From NCBI GenBank assembly GCA_944349545.1, contig CALVNG010000001.1, positions 20,222-84,221 of the forward strand: a DNA stretch of 64,000 nt. The letters run 5' to 3'. The stretch comes from an uncultured Eubacteriales bacterium (GTDB lineage: Bacteria > Bacillota > Clostridia > Christensenellales > Aristaeellaceae). Under the pieces are notes generated by a model. It was not told the origin of the DNA. It saw nothing but the letters and a program-made list of their open reading frames with translations, and searched no databases. The position numbers and the translations under genes are program-made. Positions within the stretch are counted from its first letter, which is position 1. Every line of letters begins with the position of its first letter. This document shows positions 1 through 8,320 of the stretch, piece by piece.

Positions 1-738
1 AAACTGGATACGGGTATGAACCGCATTGGCCTTCGGACCGAAGAGGAAGCCGACGCCCTGGCCGCCGCGCTCGCGGCGGCGCCTCACGTGCGCGTCACGG
101 GCATCTACACCCATTTTGCCGATGCGGACAACCCCCTGCCGGACGGCGGGATGAACGCCTTCACCCGCGCACAGCTCAAGCGATTTCGTGAGCTTCGCGC
201 GCATTTTGACCCTGCCATTCCGGCGCATGTGGCCAACAGCGCCATGAGCCTGCTCGCGCCCGAAGCGTACTTCGACATGATCCGTGAGGGTATTTCGCTC
301 TACGGCTATCCGCCCGTACCCACGAAGCTGCCCTTCATGCCCGCCATGAGCTGGTATACCGAAATCGTGCATGTCAAGCGCGTGAGCGCGGGGGAGAGCA
401 TTGGGTATGGCTGCACCTACGTGGCGCCGCGCGAGATGATCGTGGCCACCGCCGCCGTGGGCTACGGCGACGGGTATCACCGCGCCCTGTCCAACCGGGG
501 CGCGATGCTGGTGCATGGCCGCCGCGCGCCCATCGTGGGACGCGTGTGCATGGACCAGACCATGCTGGATGTGACGGATATTCCCGGCGTGTCGGTAGGG
601 GACGAAACGGTGCTTCTGGGCACGCAGGGCAGGGAGCGCATCGACGCGGTGGAGCTGGCCGCGTGGGCGGACACCATTAGCTACGAGGTGCTTCTGGCCA
701 TTACCGCCAGGGTGCCGAGAGTCTATCTGCATGCATGA
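1..738 (+). CDS. alr: Alanine racemase, C-terminal part (5' end outside window)
   Basis: PLP-dependent enzyme that interconverts L- and D-alanine to supply D-Ala for peptidoglycan. The reading frame is open from base 1 and begins with KLDTGMNRIG, a conserved barrel segment of alanine racemase, so the N-terminus with the PLP lysine lies upstream of the window. The C-terminal half shows the catalytic tyrosine region (SIGYGCTYVA), AVGYGDGY, and the substrate-pocket signature GRVCMDQTMLDVT. It ends at a TGA and is followed after about 60 bases by a membrane protein on the same strand. Family assignment is firm; only the missing 5' end is unknown. Confidence 0.96.
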   Translation, partial: KLDTGMNRIGLRTEEEADALAAALAAAPHVRVTGIYTHFADADNPLPDGGMNAFTRAQLKRFRELRAHFDPAIPAHVANSAMSLLAPEAYFDMIREGISLYGYPPVPTKLPFMPAMSWYTEIVHVKRVSAGESIGYGCTYVAPREMIVATAAVGYGDGYHRALSNRGAMLVHGRRAPIVGRVCMDQTMLDVTDIPGVSVGDETVLLGTQGRERIDAVELAAWADTISYEVLLAITARVPRVYLHA

Positions 739-801
739 AGCAACTGGCGTTTCGCCAGAATAACCCCTGCCGGTTGGGCGGGAGGTGGAAAGGGTACACA
801 G

Positions 802-1614
802 ATGCAAAGCGCCAAAGGGAAACCCCAAAAGCCGGTCGCTCTGGTCAAAAAGCCGATTCTCAAGGGCTCCTGGCATGGAAAGGACGCCTGGAAGCTGGCC
901 CTCAAGCGTCTGCTGAGCATGGTGGCCGTTACGGTGATTTACCTGATCGGGGGCATGCTGCTCAGCTTTGAAAGCCTGTGGGGCCGTGTGCTGGCCGCCG
1001 TCGCCATCGTTGGGCTCGCCGTCTACTATCAATACTACCAGGGCATGACGCAGGGACAAAACGACGCCGCTTTTGCCGAAATCATGTACGACCGGCAGGA
1101 AAGCGGCCGCCCTGTGACCGAAGGCGATCGGGCGCGCTGCTTCCACCCCTTCAAGGGGATGTTTGCCGCTCTGACAGGCGCGCTACCGTTTTTCGTTTTC
1201 ACGGTCGCATACGCGGCGATGGCCAGGCCCATGACGTACACCCTGGGCGTGCTTCCATCCTGGACCGAGGCGCTCATGCGCCAGAGCGAGTTCGGAGATG
1301 CCCTGCGCTACTATGAAAACGTCGGTTCGCTGGGCGCGATGGACATTCTGCGCGTGATCGACCGAGCGATGGTCATGCCGTTAGTCAACGTGTTTTCCTA
1401 TGTGAGCAACGACGCCGCGCTGCTGGGCGAGCGGCTCAGTCCCCTGTTTGTGCTGCTGGCGCCTCTGGGCTACGGCCTGGGTTACACCCAGGGAAAAACC
1501 CTGCGCGACAAAATCAACACCGGTATCAAAATGGGCGACGAGAGAAAGAAGCGCCGCGAGCGCAAGGCCCGCAGGCAGCGGCAGCGCAGCAAGTCGCCGG
1601 AAAGGCTGATCTGA
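802..1614 (+). CDS. Conserved membrane protein of unknown function
   Basis: A 270-residue protein I do not recognise. Hydrophobic segments lie near residues 39-55, 60-77, 120-140 and 205-228, suggesting four membrane spans. A basic N-terminus precedes them and a very Arg/Lys-rich tail (about residues 240-268) would sit in the cytoplasm. The stop overlaps the rsmD start by one base (TGATG), so the two are translationally coupled. The position between alr and rsmD-coaD suggests a housekeeping envelope gene, but no function can be read from the sequence. An A/G-rich stretch just upstream (AAAGGG) is the likely ribosome site. Confidence 0.8.
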   Translation: MQSAKGKPQKPVALVKKPILKGSWHGKDAWKLALKRLLSMVAVTVIYLIGGMLLSFESLWGRVLAAVAIVGLAVYYQYYQGMTQGQNDAAFAEIMYDRQESGRPVTEGDRARCFHPFKGMFAALTGALPFFVFTVAYAAMARPMTYTLGVLPSWTEALMRQSEFGDALRYYENVGSLGAMDILRVIDRAMVMPLVNVFSYVSNDAALLGERLSPLFVLLAPLGYGLGYTQGKTLRDKINTGIKMGDERKKRRERKARRQRQRSKSPERLI

Positions 1615-2174
1615 TGCGTATTATCGCCGGAGAACACGGCGGCGCGCTGCTCTATGCGCCGCGCGGCATGGATACGCGCCCCACGCAGGACAAGGTGAAG
1701 GAATCGCTGTTCAGCATCATTCAGGCCTATGTGCCCGGCGCGCAGGTGCTGGATCTGTTTGCCGGCAGCGGCGCGCTGGCGCTGGAGGCGCTCAGCCGCG
1801 GCGCAGACCGCGCCGCCCTTGCGGACCGCGACCGCGAGGCGGCGGCCTGCATCCGCCGCAATGTGGAAAAGCTGCGCTTTGCGGAGAGGGCGCGCCTGTA
1901 CGCGGCAGACTGGCGGCAGGCGGTTTCGCAGATGCAGGCGGAGAAGCGCCGGTTTGACCTGGTGTTTCTGGACCCGCCCTATCGGCTGCCGGTGCTGGAG
2001 GAATGCTGTGCGGCGCTTGCGGACGCAGGGCTGTTGGAGCCGGACGCGCTGATGGTGCTGGAACACCGGCTGGACGCGTCTCCTGCGCCGGACGGGCGCT
2101 TCGCGCTGTGGAAGGAACGTGCCTACGGCGATACCGTCATTCACTTTTACCACTATCGCATCGGCGCGCTGTGA
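1614..2174 (+). CDS. rsmD: 16S rRNA (guanine(966)-N2)-methyltransferase
   Basis: SAM-dependent methylase that modifies G966 of 16S rRNA during 30S assembly. It is 186 residues, the usual size. It begins MRIIAGEHGG, typical of RsmD; the SAM loop is DLFAGSGALALEALSRGA (about residues 42-60) and the catalytic motif IV is FLDPPY (about residues 120-125). The start overlaps the upstream stop by one base and the next gene, coaD, follows after 17 bases, which is the common rsmD-coaD pair of Firmicutes. Confidence 0.95.
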   Translation: MRIIAGEHGGALLYAPRGMDTRPTQDKVKESLFSIIQAYVPGAQVLDLFAGSGALALEALSRGADRAALADRDREAAACIRRNVEKLRFAERARLYAADWRQAVSQMQAEKRRFDLVFLDPPYRLPVLEECCAALADAGLLEPDALMVLEHRLDASPAPDGRFALWKERAYGDTVIHFYHYRIGAL

Positions 2175-2191
2175 GTCAGGAGGCGGCGGAC

Positions 2192-2677
2192 ATGAAAAAA
2201 GGCCTGTGCGTTTATCCCGGCAGCTTCGACCCTGTGACCATCGGCCATCTGGACCTGATCGAACGCGGCGCGGACATCTTTCCCGAAGTGGTGGTGGCGG
2301 TTTTGCACAACCCGGCCAAGGAGGGCTGCTTTCCCATCGTGCAGCGGCTGGAGTTGCTCGCGCGCGCCTGCTCGCACCTGCCCAACGTGCGCTTTGACCA
2401 GTTTGACGGGCTGCTGGTGGACTACATGAAAAAGCTGGATGCCGGCATTGTCCTGCGCGGCCTTCGCGCCGTGACGGACTTTGAAAGCGAATTCCAGATG
2501 GCCCAGCTCAACCACCAGATGGCTCCCGACGTGGAAACCCTGTTTCTGATGACCGCGCCGGAGCATGCGTACCTCAGCTCCAGCGCCGTACGGGAGATCG
2601 GGATGTTCGGGGGAGATATCGCCCCCTTTGTACCGGCGTGCATCGTGGAGGATGTGCGACGCGCCTTGAAACCTTGA
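2192..2677 (+). CDS. coaD: Phosphopantetheine adenylyltransferase
   Basis: Catalyses the fourth step of coenzyme A synthesis, transferring AMP from ATP to 4'-phosphopantetheine. The protein is 161 residues, normal for CoaD. It starts MKKGLCVYPGSFDPVTIGH, which carries the nucleotidyltransferase T/HxGH motif, and later has the SSSAVREI motif. The start at 2192 was chosen because AGGAGGCGG lies just before it and the family signature begins here; an in-frame start further upstream would lie inside rsmD and is not expected. Confidence 0.96.
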   Translation: MKKGLCVYPGSFDPVTIGHLDLIERGADIFPEVVVAVLHNPAKEGCFPIVQRLELLARACSHLPNVRFDQFDGLLVDYMKKLDAGIVLRGLRAVTDFESEFQMAQLNHQMAPDVETLFLMTAPEHAYLSSSAVREIGMFGGDIAPFVPACIVEDVRRALKP

Positions 2678-2704
2678 CCGTATTTTGATGGGAGGAATAG
2701 AACC

Positions 2705-3343
2705 ATGCAACAGGATGCCATTTCCGCTTTCAGGAAGAATTTGAACGACCTTGAGGAAACCGTGATGCAGGCCAAGCGCGTGCCGCTGAGCAACATGTGC
2801 ATGGTGGACCGCGAGCGGATTTTGGGCCTGGCAAACGCCATTACGACCGATCTGCCCACCGTGTTTGCCGAATGTGAGGGCGTGGTACAAAACCAGATCA
2901 CCATCATTTCCGAGGCCAATGAGCGCGCGGAGCAGACCAAGCAGAACGCTACCATGCGAGCCAATCAATACGTGACCGACGCCAAGAACCAGGCCCAGCA
3001 GATGACCGCCCAGGCCCAGCAGCAGGCGCAGGAGATGCTCAAAAAGGCGCAGCAGCAGGCGGCCGGCATGGTGCGCGAAGCGCAGGAGCAGGCCGCGAAC
3101 ATGGTCAAGGACGCGGAAAACAGGGCCCGCCAGCTCATCAGCGAGCAGGAGATCACCGCGCGCGCCAACATGGAGGCAGAGGAGCTGCGCCAGAGCACGC
3201 ATGAGGAAATCGAAAAGCTCTATAACGACGTGTACCGGCATATTGACGAGGTGCTGGCCCAGCTGGACCGCTCCATCAGCGAAAAGCTGACCGACATCCG
3301 CATGACGCGCCAGCAGATCGACCAGAGCATGTCCATGCGGTAA
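2705..3343 (+). CDS. Coiled-coil protein of unknown function
   Basis: A 212-residue, highly charged, cysteine-poor soluble protein. Residues about 60-170 form a long Ala/Gln/Glu-rich heptad region with repeats such as QAQQQAQEMLKKAQQQA, resembling DivIVA-like proteins or ATP-synthase b-subunit stalks, which automated pipelines often name this type of gene after. No membrane segment or catalytic motif is visible. It follows coaD by 27 bases with a GGGAGGAATAG ribosome site and is closed by a strong hairpin. A structural or cell-division role is possible but is only inference. Confidence 0.85.
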   Translation: MQQDAISAFRKNLNDLEETVMQAKRVPLSNMCMVDRERILGLANAITTDLPTVFAECEGVVQNQITIISEANERAEQTKQNATMRANQYVTDAKNQAQQMTAQAQQQAQEMLKKAQQQAAGMVREAQEQAANMVKDAENRARQLISEQEITARANMEAEELRQSTHEEIEKLYNDVYRHIDEVLAQLDRSISEKLTDIRMTRQQIDQSMSMR

Positions 3344-3349
3344 ACAAAA

Positions 3350-3381
3350 AGCGCCGCCGCGCTCCGAAGCGCGGCGGCGCT
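3350..3381 (+). terminator. Strong GC hairpin after the rsmD-coaD operon
   Basis: A perfect 14-bp stem (3350-3363 with 3368-3381) and a four-base loop follows the stop at 3343 by six bases. The T-run behind it is poor, so it may act as a weak terminator or an mRNA 3' end protector. Confidence 0.7.
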
Positions 3382-3490
3382 TGTCAAATGATACCCGCGC
3401 TGCATGCACTTGCCACGGTTCGCACCCCGCGAAGAGGCCACAATAGCCCTTGAGCGCCCTGTGAGGGGCGGGCAAGGAGGAAACGCATGC

Positions 3491-4495
3491 ATGCCGAAAA
3501 CCAAGGCGTCCCTGCTGGTGATCGCGGCCACGGCGGTAACGGTGGCCACGCTGTTTCTGTTGCCGTTCACGCCTAAAACGGCCGTGCGGACCGCGGAGGT
3601 GGAACGTGGCAACCTGATCCGTTCCACGCTGATGGAGGGCGTTGTCGCCTACGCGGATGAGCAGCCGCTCGTGGCGCTGACGGCGGGCCGGGTGGCGCGG
3701 GTCTACGTGAGCCAGGGCCAGGCGGTGTGCGCGGGGGATCTGCTGATGAGCATGGACACAAGCGTGCAGGAGCAGGAGCTGGCCGCCGTGAACCGGCTGC
3801 TCTACGAGCAGGAGACAGCCCTTGCAGCCTTTGGCCAGATGGGCGAGTCGGCGCTCATCGCGGCGCAGACGGCGCTGGAGACGCGCGCGCGGCAGGCGGA
3901 GCTTCGGACGGCCATAGCCTCCTCGCAGATTCGCGCCGAGGCGGACGGCGTTGTGGGGGCCGTTTATGTTGCCGAAGGCGCCATCGCCGGGGAAGGAAAC
4001 CTGCTCGGGATGGTCCATGGAACCGGGCTGCACGTGGTTGCCGCCGGACGCGCGGAGGAGCTTGCGAACGTATCGCAGGGGGCGGCGGCCATGGTGACCA
4101 GCGCGGATGGAAAGGCGCTGGGCGCCGCGGTGTTGGGTCAGGCAGGCGCGCCGGAGGCGGACGGCGGTACGGGCCAGACGATGCAGCCGCTTTCTTTTTT
4201 GCCCATGGAGGACGGTGCATGGGCGGGGGCGAAAGCCGGGGATCGCGTGGTGGTGGAGCTGGTATGCGAAGTGCTGGAGGATCAGGCGCTGGTTCCGGTC
4301 GGCGCGGTAGACAGCCGCGACCAGGTCTGGTTTGTGGACGGTGGGACCGCGACGCCGGTAGAAATTGACCTTGATCTTCGCAACGACGCCTATGTGGCCG
4401 TGCCGCAGGAATGGGCGGGCAAGCGCGTGGTGCTTCTGCCTGAAAGCGCCGCGCTCTATCCGGGCTGCGCCGTCAGGGAGGCCAGGGCGCGGTGA
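3491..4495 (+). CDS. MacA/HlyD-like membrane-fusion (adaptor) protein
   Basis: A 334-residue adaptor protein with one N-terminal membrane anchor (about residues 7-24) followed by paired lipoyl/barrel-sandwich halves. Residues such as VRTAEVERGNLIRSTLMEG and GRVARVYVSQGQAVCAGDLL are typical of the MacA/YknX type that partners MacB-like permeases. The start at 3491 is supported by AAGGAGG ten bases upstream. Its GTGA overlap with the next gene shows tight coupling. Such pairs normally export peptides, lipids or antibiotics together with a MacB/YknY-type ATPase, which is absent here. Confidence 0.87.
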   Translation: MPKTKASLLVIAATAVTVATLFLLPFTPKTAVRTAEVERGNLIRSTLMEGVVAYADEQPLVALTAGRVARVYVSQGQAVCAGDLLMSMDTSVQEQELAAVNRLLYEQETALAAFGQMGESALIAAQTALETRARQAELRTAIASSQIRAEADGVVGAVYVAEGAIAGEGNLLGMVHGTGLHVVAAGRAEELANVSQGAAAMVTSADGKALGAAVLGQAGAPEADGGTGQTMQPLSFLPMEDGAWAGAKAGDRVVVELVCEVLEDQALVPVGAVDSRDQVWFVDGGTATPVEIDLDLRNDAYVAVPQEWAGKRVVLLPESAALYPGCAVREARAR

Positions 4496-5631
4496 AGCGG
4501 TATGATTTTTGGAAACTGAGCCTGCTTAACATCTTTGCCGCACCGGCCCGTTCCGTGCTCACCGTGCTGGGCATGGCCATCGGCATCGGCGCGATTCTGG
4601 CTGTGATCACGCTGGGCGACGCGGGGAGGGCGCAGGTAAAGAGCGAAATGACGCGGCTGGGGATCGACCGGGTGTGGCTGACTGCCGCAGAAGGCGAAAC
4701 CCTGCGCCACGGCGACGGGCAGCTGTTGGCCTCCTCTCTGGACACAGCTGCGACCGAGCAGGTATACGCGCCGGCCACGGCGCGCGCGGGACGGCGCGAG
4801 GAAAGCTGCGTGCTGGTAGGATGTTCCCGCGAATACATGGACATGATGGGCACCTGCGTGCTGGAGGGACGCGATCTGTACGCGGCTGAATGGCAGGCGG
4901 GTGCACGAAGCGTGCTGCTGGGGACGGCGCTGGCGGAGAAGCTGGCGGTGGAACCCGGAGATTTGATCAGCGTGTCGGGCGTGCCGCTGTGGGTGCGCGG
5001 CGTCATTGCGCAGGGCAACGAGATGTCGCAGGTCGATGCGTCCGGCGCGGTTTTTTTGCCCATCGCCGTCTTCTGCGAACGGATGGGGCAGAGCGTGCAC
5101 GAAATCATCCTCAGCGTGCCTGAGGGCATTGCGCCGCAGGCGGCAGCCGCCATGGCGCAGGACGTGATGCGCCTCAAGCGGGACATGAGCGTGGAGGCGG
5201 TCACCATGCAGGTGCAAATCGAGGCGGCCAACAGCGTGATGAGCATTTTCGTGGACGTGCTCAAATGGGTCGCGGCGATCTGCATTCTGGTGGGCGGCAT
5301 CGGGGTGATGAACATTTTGCTGGTGAGCGTACGGGAGCGCAGACGGGAGATCGGCATCATGAAATCCCTTGGCACCACCGGGGGTCAAATCTGCCTGCTG
5401 TTTTTGCTGGAGGCGCTGGTCTACGCGCTGGTGGGCGGATGCATGGGCCTGGTCATCGGCATCGGCCTGATCGAAACGGCAGGCCGGAGCATCGGGCTCT
5501 CGCCCGTTATCCGCCTGGGAGACTGCGCGGCGGTCTTTCTGGCTGCGCTGGCGGTAGGGCTGTTCTTCGGCGTATCGCCCGCTTCGCGCGCCTCGCGCAT
5601 GAAACCCGTGGACGCCCTGCGGGATGAGTGA
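4492..5631 (+). CDS. MacB-like ABC transporter permease (FtsX fold)
   Basis: A 379-residue integral membrane protein starting with GTG inside the stop of the adaptor gene. It has one N-terminal span (about 18-40), a large extracytoplasmic MacB periplasmic-core-like domain (about 40-250), and three C-terminal spans with the FtsX/MacB signature GGIGVMNILLVSVRERRREIGIMKSLG. The ending PVDALRDE is typical. It has no ATP-binding domain, and no MacB/YknY-type ATPase flanks it; the next gene is a sugar-type ATPase behind its own promoter. The transported substrate is unknown. Confidence 0.9.
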   Translation: MKRYDFWKLSLLNIFAAPARSVLTVLGMAIGIGAILAVITLGDAGRAQVKSEMTRLGIDRVWLTAAEGETLRHGDGQLLASSLDTAATEQVYAPATARAGRREESCVLVGCSREYMDMMGTCVLEGRDLYAAEWQAGARSVLLGTALAEKLAVEPGDLISVSGVPLWVRGVIAQGNEMSQVDASGAVFLPIAVFCERMGQSVHEIILSVPEGIAPQAAAAMAQDVMRLKRDMSVEAVTMQVQIEAANSVMSIFVDVLKWVAAICILVGGIGVMNILLVSVRERRREIGIMKSLGTTGGQICLLFLLEALVYALVGGCMGLVIGIGLIETAGRSIGLSPVIRLGDCAAVFLAALAVGLFFGVSPASRASRMKPVDALRDE

Positions 5632-5669
5632 GCAGAATGCGCAAGGATGTGGTATTATTTTGTCCGCCG

Positions 5670-5684
5670 TGTACATCATGTACA
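5670..5684. promoter_or_regulatory. 15-bp perfect dyad upstream of the MsmK-like gene
   Basis: TGTACAT-C-ATGTACA is a perfect inverted repeat about 55 bases upstream of the -10 box at 5741. It looks like an operator for a dimeric repressor or activator; no regulator gene is adjacent. Confidence 0.4.
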
Positions 5685-5717
5685 AATGCCCCCAAAAATC
5701 TTAGTGGATTCAGCCGA

Positions 5718-5746
5718 TTCCTTTTTTCTGGCGGTTCCGCTATAAT
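5718..5746 (+). promoter_or_regulatory. Promoter of the MsmK-like ATPase gene
   Basis: A perfect -10 box TATAAT at 5741-5746 lies 77 bases before the start codon. The -35 region (TTCCTT around 5718-5723) is weak, which fits an activated promoter. Confidence 0.5.
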
Positions 5747-5822
5747 ACAGACATTGAAATGTGGTCGTTCCATGGGTTGAAAGATGGACTGCCTGCATTC
5801 AGAAAAAGGAGGCTGCTTTAGA

Positions 5823-6944
5823 ATGGCAAGCGTATCGCTCAATCACATCTATAAGGTCTATTCCGGCAATGTGACCGCTGTCAGCGATTTCTGCCTGGAC
5901 ATTGAGGACAAGGAATTCATCGTGTTGGTTGGCCCCTCCGGCTGCGGCAAGTCCACCACGCTGCGCATGGTGGCCGGCCTGGAGGAGATCTCCAGCGGCG
6001 AGCTCTACATCGGCGACCGCCTGGTCAACGATGTGGCGCCCAAGGACCGCGACATCGCCATGGTGTTCCAGAATTACGCGCTGTATCCTCATATGACCGT
6101 GTTTGACAACATGGCGTTTGGCCTCAAGCTGCGCAAGACCCCCAAGGCGGAGATCAAGCAGCGCGTGGAAGAAGCCGCCAAGATCCTCGACATTTCCCAC
6201 CTGCTCAACCGCAAGCCCAAGGCTCTGTCCGGCGGCCAGCGCCAGCGCGTCGCTCTGGGCCGCGCCATCGTCCGCGAGCCGAAGGTCTTCCTCTTTGACG
6301 AGCCTTTGTCCAACCTGGACGCCAAGCTGCGCGTGGCGATGCGCACCGAGATCACCAAGCTGCACCAGCGCCTGCAGACCACCTTCATCTACGTGACCCA
6401 TGACCAGACCGAGGCCATGACCATGGCGTCCCGCATCGTGGTTATGAAGGACGGCTTCGTGCAGCAGGTCGATACCCCGCAGAACCTGTACGACTATCCC
6501 GCCAACCTGTTCGTGGCCGGCTTCATCGGCAGCCCGCAGATGAACTTCTTCACCGTCAAGCTGGTCAAGGAAGGCAATGACGTGGCCGCGGTCTTTGGCG
6601 ACAACAAGATCATCATTCCGCCCAGCAAGCTGGCCAAGTTCGCGGATGAGGACTACATCGGCAAGGAAGTTTACATGGGCATCCGTCCCGAGAACATCCA
6701 CGACGAGGATGTGTTCATCCAGGCCGCTCCCAACGCGGTGGTGGACTGCAACGTCGAAGTGACCGAGCTCATGGGCTCCGAGACCTATCTCTACCTGTCC
6801 ACCAGCGGCAAGGAAGAGAACATCATCGCCCGCGTCAATCCCCGCACCACCAGCCGGGCGGGCCAGAAGGTGCAGATCGCGTTCGACGTCAACCACCTGC
6901 ACTTCTTCGACAAGGAGACCGAGACCACGCTGCTCACCCGCTGA
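5823..6944 (+). CDS. msmK: ABC transporter ATP-binding protein, MsmK/UgpC/MalK type
   Basis: A 373-residue ATPase that powers carbohydrate importers. Walker A is GPSGCGKST (about residues 37-45), the signature is LSGGQRQRVALGRAIV, Walker B is VFLFDEPLSNLDAKLR, and the switch His is in YVTHDQTEAMT. The C-terminal TOBE/regulatory domain (about 235-373) contains GIRPENIHDEDV. The start at 5823 has AAGGAGG twelve bases upstream. The gene stands alone between a promoter and a terminator, typical of a shared 'multitask' ATPase. The sugar importer at 18130-21244 lacks an ATPase and is a plausible client (inference). Confidence 0.94.
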   Translation: MASVSLNHIYKVYSGNVTAVSDFCLDIEDKEFIVLVGPSGCGKSTTLRMVAGLEEISSGELYIGDRLVNDVAPKDRDIAMVFQNYALYPHMTVFDNMAFGLKLRKTPKAEIKQRVEEAAKILDISHLLNRKPKALSGGQRQRVALGRAIVREPKVFLFDEPLSNLDAKLRVAMRTEITKLHQRLQTTFIYVTHDQTEAMTMASRIVVMKDGFVQQVDTPQNLYDYPANLFVAGFIGSPQMNFFTVKLVKEGNDVAAVFGDNKIIIPPSKLAKFADEDYIGKEVYMGIRPENIHDEDVFIQAAPNAVVDCNVEVTELMGSETYLYLSTSGKEENIIARVNPRTTSRAGQKVQIAFDVNHLHFFDKETETTLLTR

Positions 6945-6959
6945 TTTCAGCACTTTCAA

Positions 6960-6992
6960 GGCGCTTCCCGTTTGGGAGGCGTCTTTTTTTTG
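6960..6992 (+). terminator. Rho-independent terminator of the MsmK-like gene
   Basis: GGCGCTTCCC / GGGAGGCGTC stem with a short loop followed by eight T residues, 15 bases after the stop. Confidence 0.85.
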
Positions 6993-6999
6993 AAATTTG

Positions 7000-7027
7000 T
7001 GAACCAAATGGCCTCCATGCGCGTTAT
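7000..7027 (+). promoter_or_regulatory. Possible ECF-type promoter (autoregulation)
   Basis: TGAACC (7000-7005), a 16-base spacer, then CGTTAT (7022-7027) resembles ECF promoters of the TGAAC-N16-CGT form. It lies 49 bases before an ECF sigma gene, fitting self-activation. No sigma-A promoter was seen here. Confidence 0.4.
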
Positions 7028-7076
7028 CAGGGTGTAAGGCATGTTGCAACAGCCCGAAAAAAAGAAGGTGCAAGCG

Positions 7077-7547
7077 ATGATTGACGAGGAGACCTTTGTG
7101 GATGAAGTGGAGGCGATGGAACGGACGCTTTACCGTGTAAGCCGCAGCCTGCTGAAATCCCCGGAGGACTGCGCCGACGCCGTGCAGGAGGCGCTGACAC
7201 GCGCCTGGGCCTGGCGCGGCAGGGTGGAAGCGGCTTACTTCCGGCCATGGCTGACGCGCATTGTCATCAATGAGTGCCATACCATCGGGCGAAAGCGGCG
7301 GCGTGTGGTGCTTGTGGATGAAGTGGAGCAGCCTGCGCCGGCGTTTGAACCGCCGGACGACAGGCTGAGGCAGGCGCTGTCCGCTGTGCCGGAAAAGCTG
7401 AAAGTGCCGCTGCTACTTCATTATCTGGAAGGGTTTTCGGTAGCCGAGGTGGCGCAGATCCTGCGCATACCGCAGGGTACGGTAAAATCCCGGCTGCATC
7501 ATGCAAGAAAACGTCTTTGCGCGGAATGGGGGGCAATGAAGGAATGA
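7077..7547 (+). CDS. ECF RNA polymerase sigma factor
   Basis: A 156-residue sigma-70 family protein. Region 2 is at about residues 10-75 (CADAVQEALTRAWAWRGRV, then FRPWLTRIVINECH) and region 4 at about 105-150 (LLHYLEGFSVAEVAQILRIP, with GTVKSRLHHARKRL as the recognition helix). The start at 7077 is preferred because AGAAGGTG sits six bases upstream; an in-frame ATG at 7041 is possible. The gene overlaps the next by ATGA and is co-transcribed with two membrane/secreted proteins, so it probably responds to an envelope signal. Confidence 0.9.
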   Translation: MIDEETFVDEVEAMERTLYRVSRSLLKSPEDCADAVQEALTRAWAWRGRVEAAYFRPWLTRIVINECHTIGRKRRRVVLVDEVEQPAPAFEPPDDRLRQALSAVPEKLKVPLLLHYLEGFSVAEVAQILRIPQGTVKSRLHHARKRLCAEWGAMKE

Positions 7548-8320
7548 AGGCATGGGAAAACGGGCTGCTGGAGCGGCTGGACAACGCTTTTGAACCTACG
7601 CCGGACAGGTTTCACAGAAGATTTGACAGCATGCTGGCGGCGCTGCAGGCTCAGCCTGCGCCAAAGCCGCGGCGGCTCAGGATGCGGACAGCAGTTGTCG
7701 TGACGCTGATTGTTATGCTGCTGTGCGTAACGGCGTTTGCGCTGGAACGGCTGGGCGTTCTGTATTTCCTCACGGAGCGGGTTGCCGGCGGCATGTCCAC
7801 CGAACAGGCGGAGGCGGGCGTAGTGCCCGTTGCATGGCAGCAGTGCGAAAGCGAACGCCTCTCCGTTACGGTGCGCGACATCTACATGGATGGCGAGCGG
7901 CTGGCCGTTTGCGCGCACATTGAGCCCAGGGAACCGGATGCATACCGCCTGCTCAGCGAAACAGATATTGGGACGGATGGCGAGCATTTTGACCGGATTT
8001 GGTGGCAGGGCAAGGTGCTCTCCTTTGACGAATGGCTGCCCGAAGGCAAAGAGATGCTGGTGGTTTCCAATGCGGTATTGCAGATCGGGGATAGGCGCTT
8101 GCCGGTCAGCGTGGACTGGGTAGCGCAGGATCAGGGCGAAACGTTCAGCTTTGAGGCAAGGCTTGATGTGTTTGGAGAGGCGCCATTCAAGGAAAACGAC
8201 GGCATGATGGAAGCGGCGCTTTTGATTCAGAGCCATCTCTACGGCGGGGAAAATGAGCAGAGCACGGTAACGTTTGCGTTTCCGTTCCGCAATGAGCAAG
8301 GGAGGAAAGAACTGCCATGA
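7544..8320 (+). CDS. Single-pass membrane protein, probable anti-sigma partner
   Basis: A 258-residue protein whose start overlaps the sigma stop (ATGA). A short cytoplasmic N-terminus (about 1-55, with a helical ERLDNAFEPTPDRFHRRFD stretch), one membrane span (about 57-75, TAVVVTLIVMLLCVTAFAL) and an extracytoplasmic domain rich in beta strands are visible. This layout matches DUF4179-type proteins often encoded behind ECF sigma factors in Clostridia and taken to be anti-sigma factors. The order sigma / anti-sigma / secreted protein supports that role, but no zinc-binding HxxxCxxC motif is present. Confidence 0.8.
   Translation: MKAWENGLLERLDNAFEPTPDRFHRRFDSMLAALQAQPAPKPRRLRMRTAVVVTLIVMLLCVTAFALERLGVLYFLTERVAGGMSTEQAEAGVVPVAWQQCESERLSVTVRDIYMDGERLAVCAHIEPREPDAYRLLSETDIGTDGEHFDRIWWQGKVLSFDEWLPEGKEMLVVSNAVLQIGDRRLPVSVDWVAQDQGETFSFEARLDVFGEAPFKENDGMMEAALLIQSHLYGGENEQSTVTFAFPFRNEQGRKELP

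Noticed and set aside
2153..4033. 626-codon minus-strand frame over coaD, the coiled-coil gene and the adaptor
   Set aside because: Antisense to three supported genes and crosses their boundaries and a terminator; no family resemblance.
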